Shown piece by piece: positions 1 to 4,642 of a DNA stretch of 6,400 nt. The stretch spans positions 1-6,400 of the forward strand of contig CAMJRV010000142.1 in the NCBI GenBank assembly GCA_946408315.1, given 5' to 3'. The notes under the pieces were generated by a model that saw only the letters and a list, made by a program, of their open reading frames with translations, had not been told where the DNA came from and searched no databases. Source of the stretch: an uncultured Bacillota bacterium (lineage in GTDB: Bacteria; Bacillota; Clostridia; Peptostreptococcales; Anaerovoracaceae). Both the position numbers and the translations under genes were made by a program. Numbering within the stretch: position 1 is the stretch's first letter; the number at the start of each line of letters is the position of its first letter.

Positions 1-382
1 GAGGCAGAAGCAGACCAAGCACCGGGATTCCCAGATTGGCAGGACTTGTCACCGCGTAGATGCGTTTGGGTGCGAGCATCCATACCGGCAGGAATGCGTC
101 CCCTACCAGCTGGGTGTGATTGCCGTAAAGAAAGCAGCCTGTCTTTCGGCTATGGCGCAGAACCGAGCGATTTTCAATTCTCGCACGCAGAACCAAACGA
201 CAGTATAGAAAGGAAAAAAGTGCAACGAGCAGGTAAAGACACCGGGAGATCACGCGGTAAAACGGGTTGCCATGAACCCAGGCGTAATTCTCCGGCAGCC
301 GGTAAGCCTGGTTTTTGCTCTCCACAAAATCATCCGTATAGGATTTGAAGTATCTTATTTCCTCCCGCTCACGATGCTTCAT
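1..382 (-). CDS. Lysophospholipid acyltransferase family protein (PlsC-like), N-terminal part, cut by window edge
   Basis: This frame stays open for 127 codons from ATG at 382 to the left edge, so the C-terminus is missing. Seen: a charged N-terminus, a hydrophobic segment at about residues 43-65 that probably anchors it in the membrane, then YGNHTQLVGDAF at 86-97 followed by PKRIYAVTSPANLGIPVLG. The NH-T-Q-x3-D block matches the acyltransferase active-site motif of the PlsC/LPLAT family, which moves acyl chains onto lysophospholipids or glycerol phosphates at the membrane inner face. The His-Asp spacing here is H-x5-D (H89, D95), not the textbook H-x4-D. The start is supported by AAGGGAG at 397-391, 8 nt upstream; a GTG at 385 is an alternative. 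No close same-strand partner is visible inside the window. Family assignment is fairly firm; the exact lipid substrate cannot be told. Confidence 0.78.
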   Translation of the reverse strand, partial: MKHREREEIRYFKSYTDDFVESKNQAYRLPENYAWVHGNPFYRVISRCLYLLVALFSFLYCRLVLRARIENRSVLRHSRKTGCFLYGNHTQLVGDAFLPVWMLAPKRIYAVTSPANLGIPVLGLLLP

Positions 383-423
383 CACGCATTCTCCCTTAAT
401 AATAGCTTTTCCACCGAAAATAA

Positions 424-486
424 TTACAGTAATTTCTCTCTTACTGTTTTTATATATTCTTCTGCCTTCATCCGGTTCTCATTCAT
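424..486 (-). other. Short open frame (20 codons), doubtful peptide or gene remnant
   Basis: ATG at 486 to TAA at 424 encodes a highly charged, helix-like 20-residue peptide that begins MNENRMKAEEY. The same frame is open without a start codon back to a TGA at 531-529, giving about 34 codons of protein-like composition (KAGREIGNKC precedes the ATG). No Shine-Dalgarno sequence precedes the ATG. It could be the remnant of a lost gene's C-terminus, a leader peptide for the acyltransferase gene 42 nt downstream, or chance. I do not recognise it. Confidence 0.15.
426..447. promoter_or_regulatory. 7-bp dyad upstream of the acyltransferase gene
   Basis: ACAGTAA at 426-432 is the exact reverse complement of TTACTGT at 441-447, with an 8-nt centre. 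It lies about 45 nt upstream of the acyltransferase ATG on the minus strand. On the plus strand it is followed by TTTT and so resembles a weak terminator, but no plus-strand gene precedes it. An operator or a 5'-leader hairpin are the alternatives. Confidence 0.3.
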
Positions 487-506
487 ATTATTGCACTTGT
501 TGCCAA

Positions 507-521
507 TTTCCCGACCGGCTT
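507..521. repeat. 15-nt direct repeat, copy 1 (copy 2 at 777-791)
   Basis: TTTCCCGACCGGCTT occurs here in non-coding DNA and again at 777-791 inside the acetyltransferase gene, where the minus strand encodes AGRE. Similarity does not extend beyond the 15 nt. It may be coincidence or a trace of a small duplication. Confidence 0.35.
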
Positions 522-549
522 TTACAAGTCAGGAAAATCGCCGATAAAC

Positions 550-599
550 AAAAATAAGGTTGTATCGGCAATTATCTGCTGATACAACCTTACTTTTTT
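550..599 (-). terminator. Bidirectional rho-independent terminator behind the GNAT gene
   Basis: A perfect 12-bp stem (TAAGGTTGTATC at 555-566 with its complement at 581-592) encloses a 14-nt centre that can itself form three more pairs (GCA/TGC). On the minus strand it is followed by a T5 run (554-550), so it ends the acetyltransferase transcript about 60 nt past its stop codon. On the plus strand a T6 run (594-599) follows, so it can work both ways. Confidence 0.85.
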
Positions 600-651
600 A
601 ATGAAACTGTTTAACCTTTTTATGCAAACTTCTTAGCAAGCTTCAGATGAA

Positions 652-1134
652 TTATAAATCCGCAACCATATCATACCAGACTGCGCCGCCGTGGGTTGAT
701 TTTGAAACGCCGCAATTTACATATCCGAAGCCTTCATAATATTTAATCAGATACTCCTTGCAGGTTAAAATCATCTTTTCCCGACCGGCTTGTCTCGCCG
801 CATCCATCAGATGATTCATCAGCCTTGCCGCAATGCCGCTCTTTCGGTATCTTGGGTCCACCAGCAATCCAAAGATTGCCTGACTCCTGCCCTTCGGGTT
901 ATGTCCGCCTTCCGGTTCAAAGAGCTCATCACTGATCACAAGGCTGTCGGTAACGCATCCGTTAACAATCCCGATAATCTCACCATCTTCTACTGCCACA
1001 TAAAAGCTGTCCGGAAATGTGGCAATTCGATACTCGAAAGACTCTCTTGTAGCCGCTTCCGCCTCTGGGAAGCATATGCTTTCCAATTTCGTAATATCAT
1101 CAAGATCATTTGGTTCAACTCTTCTGATAATCAT
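652..1134 (-). CDS. GNAT family N-acetyltransferase, arylalkylamine-acetyltransferase-like
   Basis: A complete 160-residue single-domain GNAT protein that should transfer an acetyl group from acetyl-CoA to an amine. Seen: a beta-strand start (MIIRRVEPND), FYVAVEDGEIIGIVNG at 44-59, the motif A strand and pyrophosphate loop GLLVDPRYRKSGIA at 89-102 (R97-x-x-G100-x-A102), and a motif B region with KYYEGFGY at 131-138. The EGGHNP-x-GRSQAIFGL stretch (75-90) and the THGGAVWYDM ending (147-156) are typical of bacterial proteins related to serotonin/arylalkylamine acetyltransferases, so a small amine substrate is plausible but not proven. The start is set by AAAGAGGT at 1149-1142, 7 nt before ATG at 1134. 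The gene has its own promoter in the gap shared with the divergent mutS-like gene, and its own terminator, so it is probably monocistronic. Confidence 0.9.
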   Translation of the reverse strand: MIIRRVEPNDLDDITKLESICFPEAEAATRESFEYRIATFPDSFYVAVEDGEIIGIVNGCVTDSLVISDELFEPEGGHNPKGRSQAIFGLLVDPRYRKSGIAARLMNHLMDAARQAGREKMILTCKEYLIKYYEGFGYVNCGVSKSTHGGAVWYDMVADL

Positions 1135-1205
1135 AAAAAATACCTCTTTCCCCGGCGATCTGACCGCTTCCTCGCAGCAACGCCGTAACTCAATGTTATG
1201 CGTTC

Positions 1206-1235
1206 ATTATATCATAATGCCATATGGATTTCCAA
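1206..1235 (-). promoter_or_regulatory. Sigma-A type promoter for the GNAT gene, with overlapping dyad
   Basis: On the minus strand, TTGGAA (1235-1230) is followed after 18 nt by a perfect TATAAT (1211-1206), about 72 nt upstream of the acetyltransferase ATG. The -10 lies inside the dyad CATTAT-ATC-ATAATG (1205-1219), which could be a repressor site or an AT-rich coincidence. Confidence 0.5.
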
Positions 1236-1275
1236 GTCAGTGAAGATTCCTATGCAAGGGGGCGGGATTATTTGT

Positions 1276-1281
1276 TATAAT
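1276..1281 (+). promoter_or_regulatory. Candidate -10 box for the mutS-like gene
   Basis: A perfect TATAAT sits 9 nt upstream of the ribosome binding site (AGGGG, 1291-1295), which implies a very short 5' leader. No good -35 box is found at 16-18 nt upstream (TGCAAG at 1253-1258), so the promoter is weak, activator-dependent or lies elsewhere. Confidence 0.35.
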
Positions 1282-1303
1282 AATCTGCGAAGGGGTGAAA
1301 ATT

Positions 1304-2881
1304 ATGTTTGTTTACAGGTCGAGAAAGAAAGCGGAGCAGCGGATCCGCGATGCGTTTGGAAAAGCGCCATCCCGTGAGCGGGAAGATTTGGAGTATCTGA
1401 CTTCCTATCATATGTATGCGTCAGACATCCATTCAGATAAAGTCATCCTCGATGAGATTACATGGAACGACCTCAACATGGACGATGTGTTTCAACGAAT
1501 CAACGCGTGCTCCTGCTCGATTGGTGAGGAATACTTATATCACATGCTCCATGAATTGAAGACCAATTCGTCCGAGCTGGAGAAACGGGAACATCTTCAG
1601 AACTGGATGGAAGATCATCCGGAAGAACGGGTGCAATTGCAAAAAATTCTGCTTGGCATTGGCAGAAAAAAATACAATGGATTAAGTTTCTTTTTATTTC
1701 ATGCTTTCGCAAAGAAGCTCAAAAATGCGTGGCTGTACATTGTCCTGGCCCTCCTCCCCGTCGCCGGCATACTCCTTATGCCCTTTGGAGTAAAAGCAGG
1801 CTTTCTCCTCCTTCTTTGCGCCGCGACTGTGAATATTTTCGTATACTCACGCAAGCGCATGATGCTGGAAGGCGAACTGGAAACCATGCAGTATTTCTCA
1901 GCCCTTCTATATGGCGCAAAGTCCATCGAACGGAAATTGGGCGGTCAAATAAAGACTCTGGGTTTTGATCTGGCGGCAGCGTTAAAGCCTTTCCGCAAGA
2001 TAGGAGGGCTCATACCGGGCGGAGCGCAGCAAATAACCTCCGATTTGGAGTCCTTCACGATATTCTTCAAGACTGTTTTTCTGGTTGATTTGATCCGTTT
2101 TAACCGCACCGTCAGCTATCTTATCCGGTATACCGATGAATTGAACCAATTATATCAAATCATCGGTGAATTGGATACAGGGGTTTGTATCGCATCTTAC
2201 AGGCGTACGCTGGAACACTACTGTATTCCAAAGTTTCACGAGGATAACACCGTCCGGTTTTCCGAGGCATACCACCCATTGCTGAAGGAGCCCGTTGCAA
2301 ACAGCGGCTATCTCGGCAACGACAGCATTATCACCGGCTCCAACGCTTCCGGAAAATCAACCTTTATCAAAACCATTGCAATTAACAATGTTCTCGCTCA
2401 GACGATCAACACCTGCTGTGCAAAGCAATACGAATTGAGCTTCTCCTATGTCGCGTCTTCCATGGCGCTAAAGGACGATATTCTGTCGGGTGACAGTTAT
2501 TTCGTTACGGAAATCAAATCCCTCAAGCGCATCATCCAATATTGTAAGGAGCGGCGCTGCATCTGCTTTATCGATGAAATTCTCCGCGGAACCAATACGC
2601 CGGAGCGAATTGCGGCTTCCACAGCTGTATTAAAATTTCTCCATGAAACAGACAGCCTGTGTCTTGTAGCATCCCACGATATTGAACTGACTAAAATTCT
2701 TGCGGATCTTTATGACAACTATCATTTCAGCGAGAAATTTGAAAATGATGCCATAGAATTTGATTATCTTCTGAAATCGGGTGCGTCACACAGTACAAAT
2801 GCCATCCGTCTGCTGCAGTATATGGGGTTTGATCGGCGTGTCGTCGAAGAAGCGCTGGCGATCATTTCTAAAGCCACATGA
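1304..2881 (+). CDS. Membrane-anchored MutS-like ATPase (MutS domain V family)
   Basis: A MutS-superfamily protein of about 525 residues. Counted from an in-frame GTG at 1295, it shows Walker A GSNASGKST (348-356), Walker B CFIDEILRGTNT (424-435), matching the DEIGRGTST of true MutS, and the switch histidine in VASHDIELT (H461). The mismatch-reading domain I of MutS is absent, and a hydrophobic hairpin of two probable membrane segments (about 145-164 and 168-184) interrupts the N-terminal half. The family is thus MutS-like in its ATPase and clamp dimer region but unlikely to do canonical mismatch repair; its role is not established. ATG at 1304 is preferred because AAGGGG (1290-1295) ends 8 nt before it and overlaps the GTG. 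It stands alone, divergent from the GNAT gene and convergent with rex. No frameshift or missing ATPase residue is seen. Confidence 0.88.
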   Translation: MFVYRSRKKAEQRIRDAFGKAPSREREDLEYLTSYHMYASDIHSDKVILDEITWNDLNMDDVFQRINACSCSIGEEYLYHMLHELKTNSSELEKREHLQNWMEDHPEERVQLQKILLGIGRKKYNGLSFFLFHAFAKKLKNAWLYIVLALLPVAGILLMPFGVKAGFLLLLCAATVNIFVYSRKRMMLEGELETMQYFSALLYGAKSIERKLGGQIKTLGFDLAAALKPFRKIGGLIPGGAQQITSDLESFTIFFKTVFLVDLIRFNRTVSYLIRYTDELNQLYQIIGELDTGVCIASYRRTLEHYCIPKFHEDNTVRFSEAYHPLLKEPVANSGYLGNDSIITGSNASGKSTFIKTIAINNVLAQTINTCCAKQYELSFSYVASSMALKDDILSGDSYFVTEIKSLKRIIQYCKERRCICFIDEILRGTNTPERIAASTAVLKFLHETDSLCLVASHDIELTKILADLYDNYHFSEKFENDAIEFDYLLKSGASHSTNAIRLLQYMGFDRRVVEEALAIISKAT

Positions 2882-2884
2882 GAG

Positions 2885-2914
2885 AAAGAGGCGGGCAATT
2901 CCCTCCTCTTTTTT
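2885..2914 (+). terminator. Rho-independent terminator of the mutS-like gene, touching the rex stop codon
   Basis: AAAGAGG-c-GGG (2885-2895) pairs with CCC-t-CCTCTTT (2901-2911) across a CAATT loop with one C/T mismatch, and ends in T6 (2909-2914). It begins 3 nt past the mutS-like TGA. The last T residues form part of the rex stop codon (2915-2913), so the convergent genes share this element. On the minus strand the tail is only TTTCTCTC, so it may be a weaker terminator for rex. Confidence 0.82.
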
Positions 2915-3572
2915 AAACCTTTGGACTTTTACCGGATTGTTGGGTTCTGTCTTTCTTCAAGTGATATCCTAATATCATCAGACTATCACCCAAGCATGTA
3001 TTTTCTATCGCCACATCATTTGGGACTCTTACTTCTACCGGCGAAAAATTCCATATGCCTTTTATTCCAAAGCTTATCACCTTATGAATAATTTCAATGG
3101 CTTCAATATTTGGGACTGCGATAACCGCAATGTCAATATTCTGATGCTTCACGAATTGTGACAAACAATTTAAATGTTCAACTTTAAACGCTTCAATCTT
3201 TTCGCCAATAACATCGGCATCGGTATCAAATATCCCGATAACCTGAAAGCCTTCTTCCTCAAAACTTTTATTGAACATTAAAGCCCGGCCTAAACTTCCC
3301 GCTCCAATGATGACCATATTGTATGTTTTCCCAAGGCCGAGGAAATTCGCTATTTTATTCTTTAAAATGCCCACTTCATACCCACTGTGCAATCCATCTC
3401 CGCCAAAATGTGCAAAATCCTTCCGGATTTGTGAGGGGGTGATCCCCATCTGTTCACTTAAATCTTTTGAGGAAACAGAATATACACCTCTCTTTTGTAA
3501 AGAGATGAGATGTCGGTAATACCGTGGAAAACGCCTTATCGTAGTATTTGAACTCCTACTTTTACAGTTCAA
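2913..3572 (-). CDS. rex: Redox-sensing transcriptional repressor Rex
   Basis: Rex senses the cytoplasmic NADH/NAD+ ratio: NAD+ favours DNA binding, NADH releases it, and targets are typically fermentation and NADH-reoxidation genes. Counting from an upstream ATG at 3578, a winged-helix domain spans about 12-60, with the Rex signature TIRRFPRYYRHL and recognition helix TPSQIRKDFAHFGG. It is followed by a Rossmann domain with G92-A-G-S-L-G97, acidic FDTD at 117-120 after the second strand, the NFSPVEV segment at 177-183 and the dimer-forming C-terminal helix. Length (219-221 residues) is normal. The ATG at 3578 is only 1 nt from AGGAGG, whereas TTG at 3572 has ideal 7-nt spacing, so I prefer TTG. 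It lies 37 nt behind the SDR gene with no terminator between, so the two are probably one operon. Confidence 0.92.
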   Translation of the reverse strand: MNCKSRSSNTTIRRFPRYYRHLISLQKRGVYSVSSKDLSEQMGITPSQIRKDFAHFGGDGLHSGYEVGILKNKIANFLGLGKTYNMVIIGAGSLGRALMFNKSFEEEGFQVIGIFDTDADVIGEKIEAFKVEHLNCLSQFVKHQNIDIAVIAVPNIEAIEIIHKVISFGIKGIWNFSPVEVRVPNDVAIENTCLGDSLMILGYHLKKDRTQQSGKSPKV

Positions 3573-3579
3573 AATCATC

Positions 3580-3585
3580 CCTCCT
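3580..3585 (-). promoter_or_regulatory. Shine-Dalgarno of rex that argues for a TTG start
   Basis: AGGAGG (minus strand 3585-3580) is followed by G and then ATG at 3578, too close for normal initiation. The in-frame TTG at 3572-3570 sits 7 nt away, the usual distance. This changes the N-terminus by two residues. Confidence 0.65.
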
Positions 3586-3615
3586 AATCAATATTGCTGT
3601 TTTGATTTTTTGGTA

Positions 3616-4308
3616 TTATTCTTTTAAATTCTTTACAGTTATTTGCTCAACGGCCAAATGTTTTCTGATCCTTGTGTTTTCGATAATGAGATCAGCCATA
3701 TCATTAGGATCAATAAATTTGTCTATATCCTCGGGCGCGGAGCCTTTCCATAATTCTGTCGCCATATTTCCCATATAAATTCCGATTGTGCGGACAGAGG
3801 TGTTTTCCAGTTCTAGCGCCAACGACTCGGTGAATCCCGAAACGCCAAATTTACTGGCGCAGTATACGGACTCTGTAACGACAGGCCGCTTGCCGGATTT
3901 GGAAATGATATTGATAATATAGCCTTGATTTTTTTGTTTCATTGAACCTAAGACTTCCTGGGTGCAAAAAATCGTTCCTTTTAAGTTAATGTCTATCATT
4001 TCATCGACAGATTGTTCCGCTATGTTCTCGGCCAGGTCAAAATAACCTACTCCTGCATTGTTTACAAGAATATCTATATCTCCCACTTCAGCGTAAATCA
4101 AACGAAATACATCCTTTACCTGCTGCTTAACGGAAATATCAACGGGATAAACATAATTCTCATTCCTTAAAGATTCGGCGACCTTTAAAAGCTTTTCCTG
4201 TGACCGCCCCAGCAGAACCACCCTGTCTCCCGCTTCCGAATACTTTCTGGCAAGGGAGGCACCCAAACCACTTCCGGCGCCTGTAATAACAACAATCTTA
4301 CTTTTCAT
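3616..4308 (-). CDS. Short-chain dehydrogenase/reductase (classical SDR)
   Basis: A complete 230-residue classical SDR, a cytoplasmic NAD(P)-dependent oxidoreductase for a carbonyl/alcohol pair. Seen: cofactor motif T9-G-A-G-S-G-L-G16, DIS at 57-59, N83-N-A-G86, structural Asn in INLKG (N108), catalytic Ser region NIISKSG (S136/S138), and Y149-C-A-S-K153. G34-R35 after the second strand is the pattern of NADP(H)-preferring SDRs, by family knowledge. The C-terminal substrate loop (MGNMATELWKG, 179-189) resembles 3-ketoacyl or 3-hydroxy-acid reductase relatives, but the substrate cannot be named. AAGGAGG (4321-4315) lies 6 nt before ATG, a strong site. It is the first gene of a probable SDR-rex operon; a 19-bp palindrome and a Rex-like site lie upstream. 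Its likely NADP(H) preference is notable beside an NADH sensor. Confidence 0.9.
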   Translation of the reverse strand: MKSKIVVITGAGSGLGASLARKYSEAGDRVVLLGRSQEKLLKVAESLRNENYVYPVDISVKQQVKDVFRLIYAEVGDIDILVNNAGVGYFDLAENIAEQSVDEMIDINLKGTIFCTQEVLGSMKQKNQGYIINIISKSGKRPVVTESVYCASKFGVSGFTESLALELENTSVRTIGIYMGNMATELWKGSAPEDIDKFIDPNDMADLIIENTRIRKHLAVEQITVKNLKE

Positions 4309-4364
4309 GACAAACCTCCTTTAACACTTAGCACCACACCTTACCACTAATTCTCTTAAGGCAT

Positions 4365-4382
4365 ATGTTATTTTAAATGCAA
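4365..4382 (-). promoter_or_regulatory. Candidate SDR promoter -10 within a degenerate Rex-like dyad
   Basis: On the minus strand TAAAAT (4375-4370) is a 5/6 match to a -10 box about 60 nt before the SDR ATG; no convincing -35 precedes it. It falls inside TTGCATTTAAAATAACAT, which matches the clostridial Rex consensus TTGTTAA-N4-TTAACAA at 8 of 14 positions by eye, mainly TTG on one side and TAACA on the other. Weak evidence, kept because rex is the next gene but one. Confidence 0.22.
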
Positions 4383-4408
4383 AATCCATACCCAAAACTT
4401 CCATAAGG

Positions 4409-4427
4409 ATATGACTTCATGTCATAT
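4409..4427. promoter_or_regulatory. 19-bp palindrome upstream of the SDR-rex unit, probable operator
   Basis: ATATGAC-TTCAT-GTCATAT has perfect 7-bp arms around a 5-nt centre. It lies about 110 nt upstream of the SDR start and roughly 50 nt upstream of the candidate -10, a position typical of activator sites. It has no T-run on either side, so it is not a terminator. Its geometry fits a dimeric regulator such as a LysR- or TetR-type protein. It does not match the Rex consensus. Confidence 0.55.
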
Positions 4428-4459
4428 AGCCGGGAAACCCTTAATAATGCTGAAGTATT

Positions 4460-4496
4460 AAAAAAACACTTATCATTTGTTTGGCAATGATAAGTG
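4460..4496 (-). terminator. Rho-independent terminator behind the MFS transporter gene
   Basis: On the minus strand CACTTATCATT (4496-4486) pairs perfectly over 11 bp with its complement at 4477-4467 across an 8-nt loop and is followed by T7 (4466-4460). It ends transcripts coming from the kinase-transporter genes, about 146 nt past the transporter stop, and isolates them from the SDR-rex unit. If an SDR promoter lies further upstream, it could also act as an attenuator. Confidence 0.85.
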
Positions 4497-4515
4497 CTCT
4501 GTAAATATCCCATTG

Positions 4516-4529
4516 GTGCAATAACGCAC
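4516..4529. promoter_or_regulatory. GTGC-N6-GCAC dyad, copy 1
   Basis: GTGCAATAACGCAC has perfect 4-bp arms. A second site of the same form lies at 4584-4597, 68 nt away centre to centre. Both lie in the stretch between the transporter stop codon and its terminator. Confidence 0.3.
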
Positions 4530-4583
4530 GACGAATTGTTATTTTATATTCAAAAGGTTGGCAATTCGAGGAGTTTCGCCATC

Positions 4584-4597
4584 GTGCAGATTTGCAC
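4584..4597. promoter_or_regulatory. GTGC-N6-GCAC dyad, copy 2
   Basis: GTGCAGATTTGCAC has perfect 5-bp arms (GTGCA/TGCAC) around GATT. The right arm is part of TGCACAA (4593-4599), repeated at 4612-4618 with 19-nt spacing. Could be a protein-binding site; no regulator can be assigned. Confidence 0.35.
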
Positions 4598-4600
4598 AAT

Positions 4601-4618
4601 TTGTTCCAAAATGCACAA
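4601..4618. promoter_or_regulatory. Rex-like TTGT-N10-ACAA site
   Basis: TTGTTCCAAAATGCACAA has the 18-bp length and perfect outer TTGT/ACAA quartets of Rex operators, matching TTGTTAA-N4-TTAACAA at 10 of 14 positions by eye; the inner positions are poor. It lies 25 nt past the transporter stop codon and upstream of the transporter terminator, not at an obvious promoter, so it is a weak candidate. Confidence 0.22.
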
Positions 4619-4642
4619 CGTGATACGACCCTTGCCGTAGTT

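Noticed and set aside
201..220. A possible frameshift in the acyltransferase gene at a T-run
   Set aside because: A recount gives six T residues on the coding strand, and the frame is continuous from 382 to the window edge.
46..348. Plus-strand frames over the first 560 nt
   Set aside because: They lack ribosome binding sites and family signals and lie antisense to the acyltransferase or in its leader.
540..592. An antiterminator/attenuator: GCCGATA (540-546) can pair with TATCGGC (563-569), which overlaps the terminator arm
   Set aside because: On the plus strand there is no downstream gene to control; on the minus strand the pairing comes after the terminator has formed.
1295..1303. GTG at 1295 as the start of the mutS-like gene
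   Set aside because: It lies inside the Shine-Dalgarno sequence that serves ATG at 1304.
4376..4514. A 46-codon minus-strand frame from an ATG near 4513
   Set aside because: It runs straight through the terminator stem and T-run, has no ribosome binding site and no protein-like pattern.
4536..4553. TTGTTATTTTATATTCAA as a Rex box
   Set aside because: 10 of 14 consensus positions match, but the right half-site is poor and the arms are not complementary, so chance in AT-rich DNA explains it.
4539..4616. A 25-codon minus-strand GTG frame behind the transporter (reads HFGTNCANLHDGETPRIANL near its middle)
   Set aside because: The composition is protein-like, but there is no usable ribosome binding site, it overlaps the dyad sites and it has no recognisable family.
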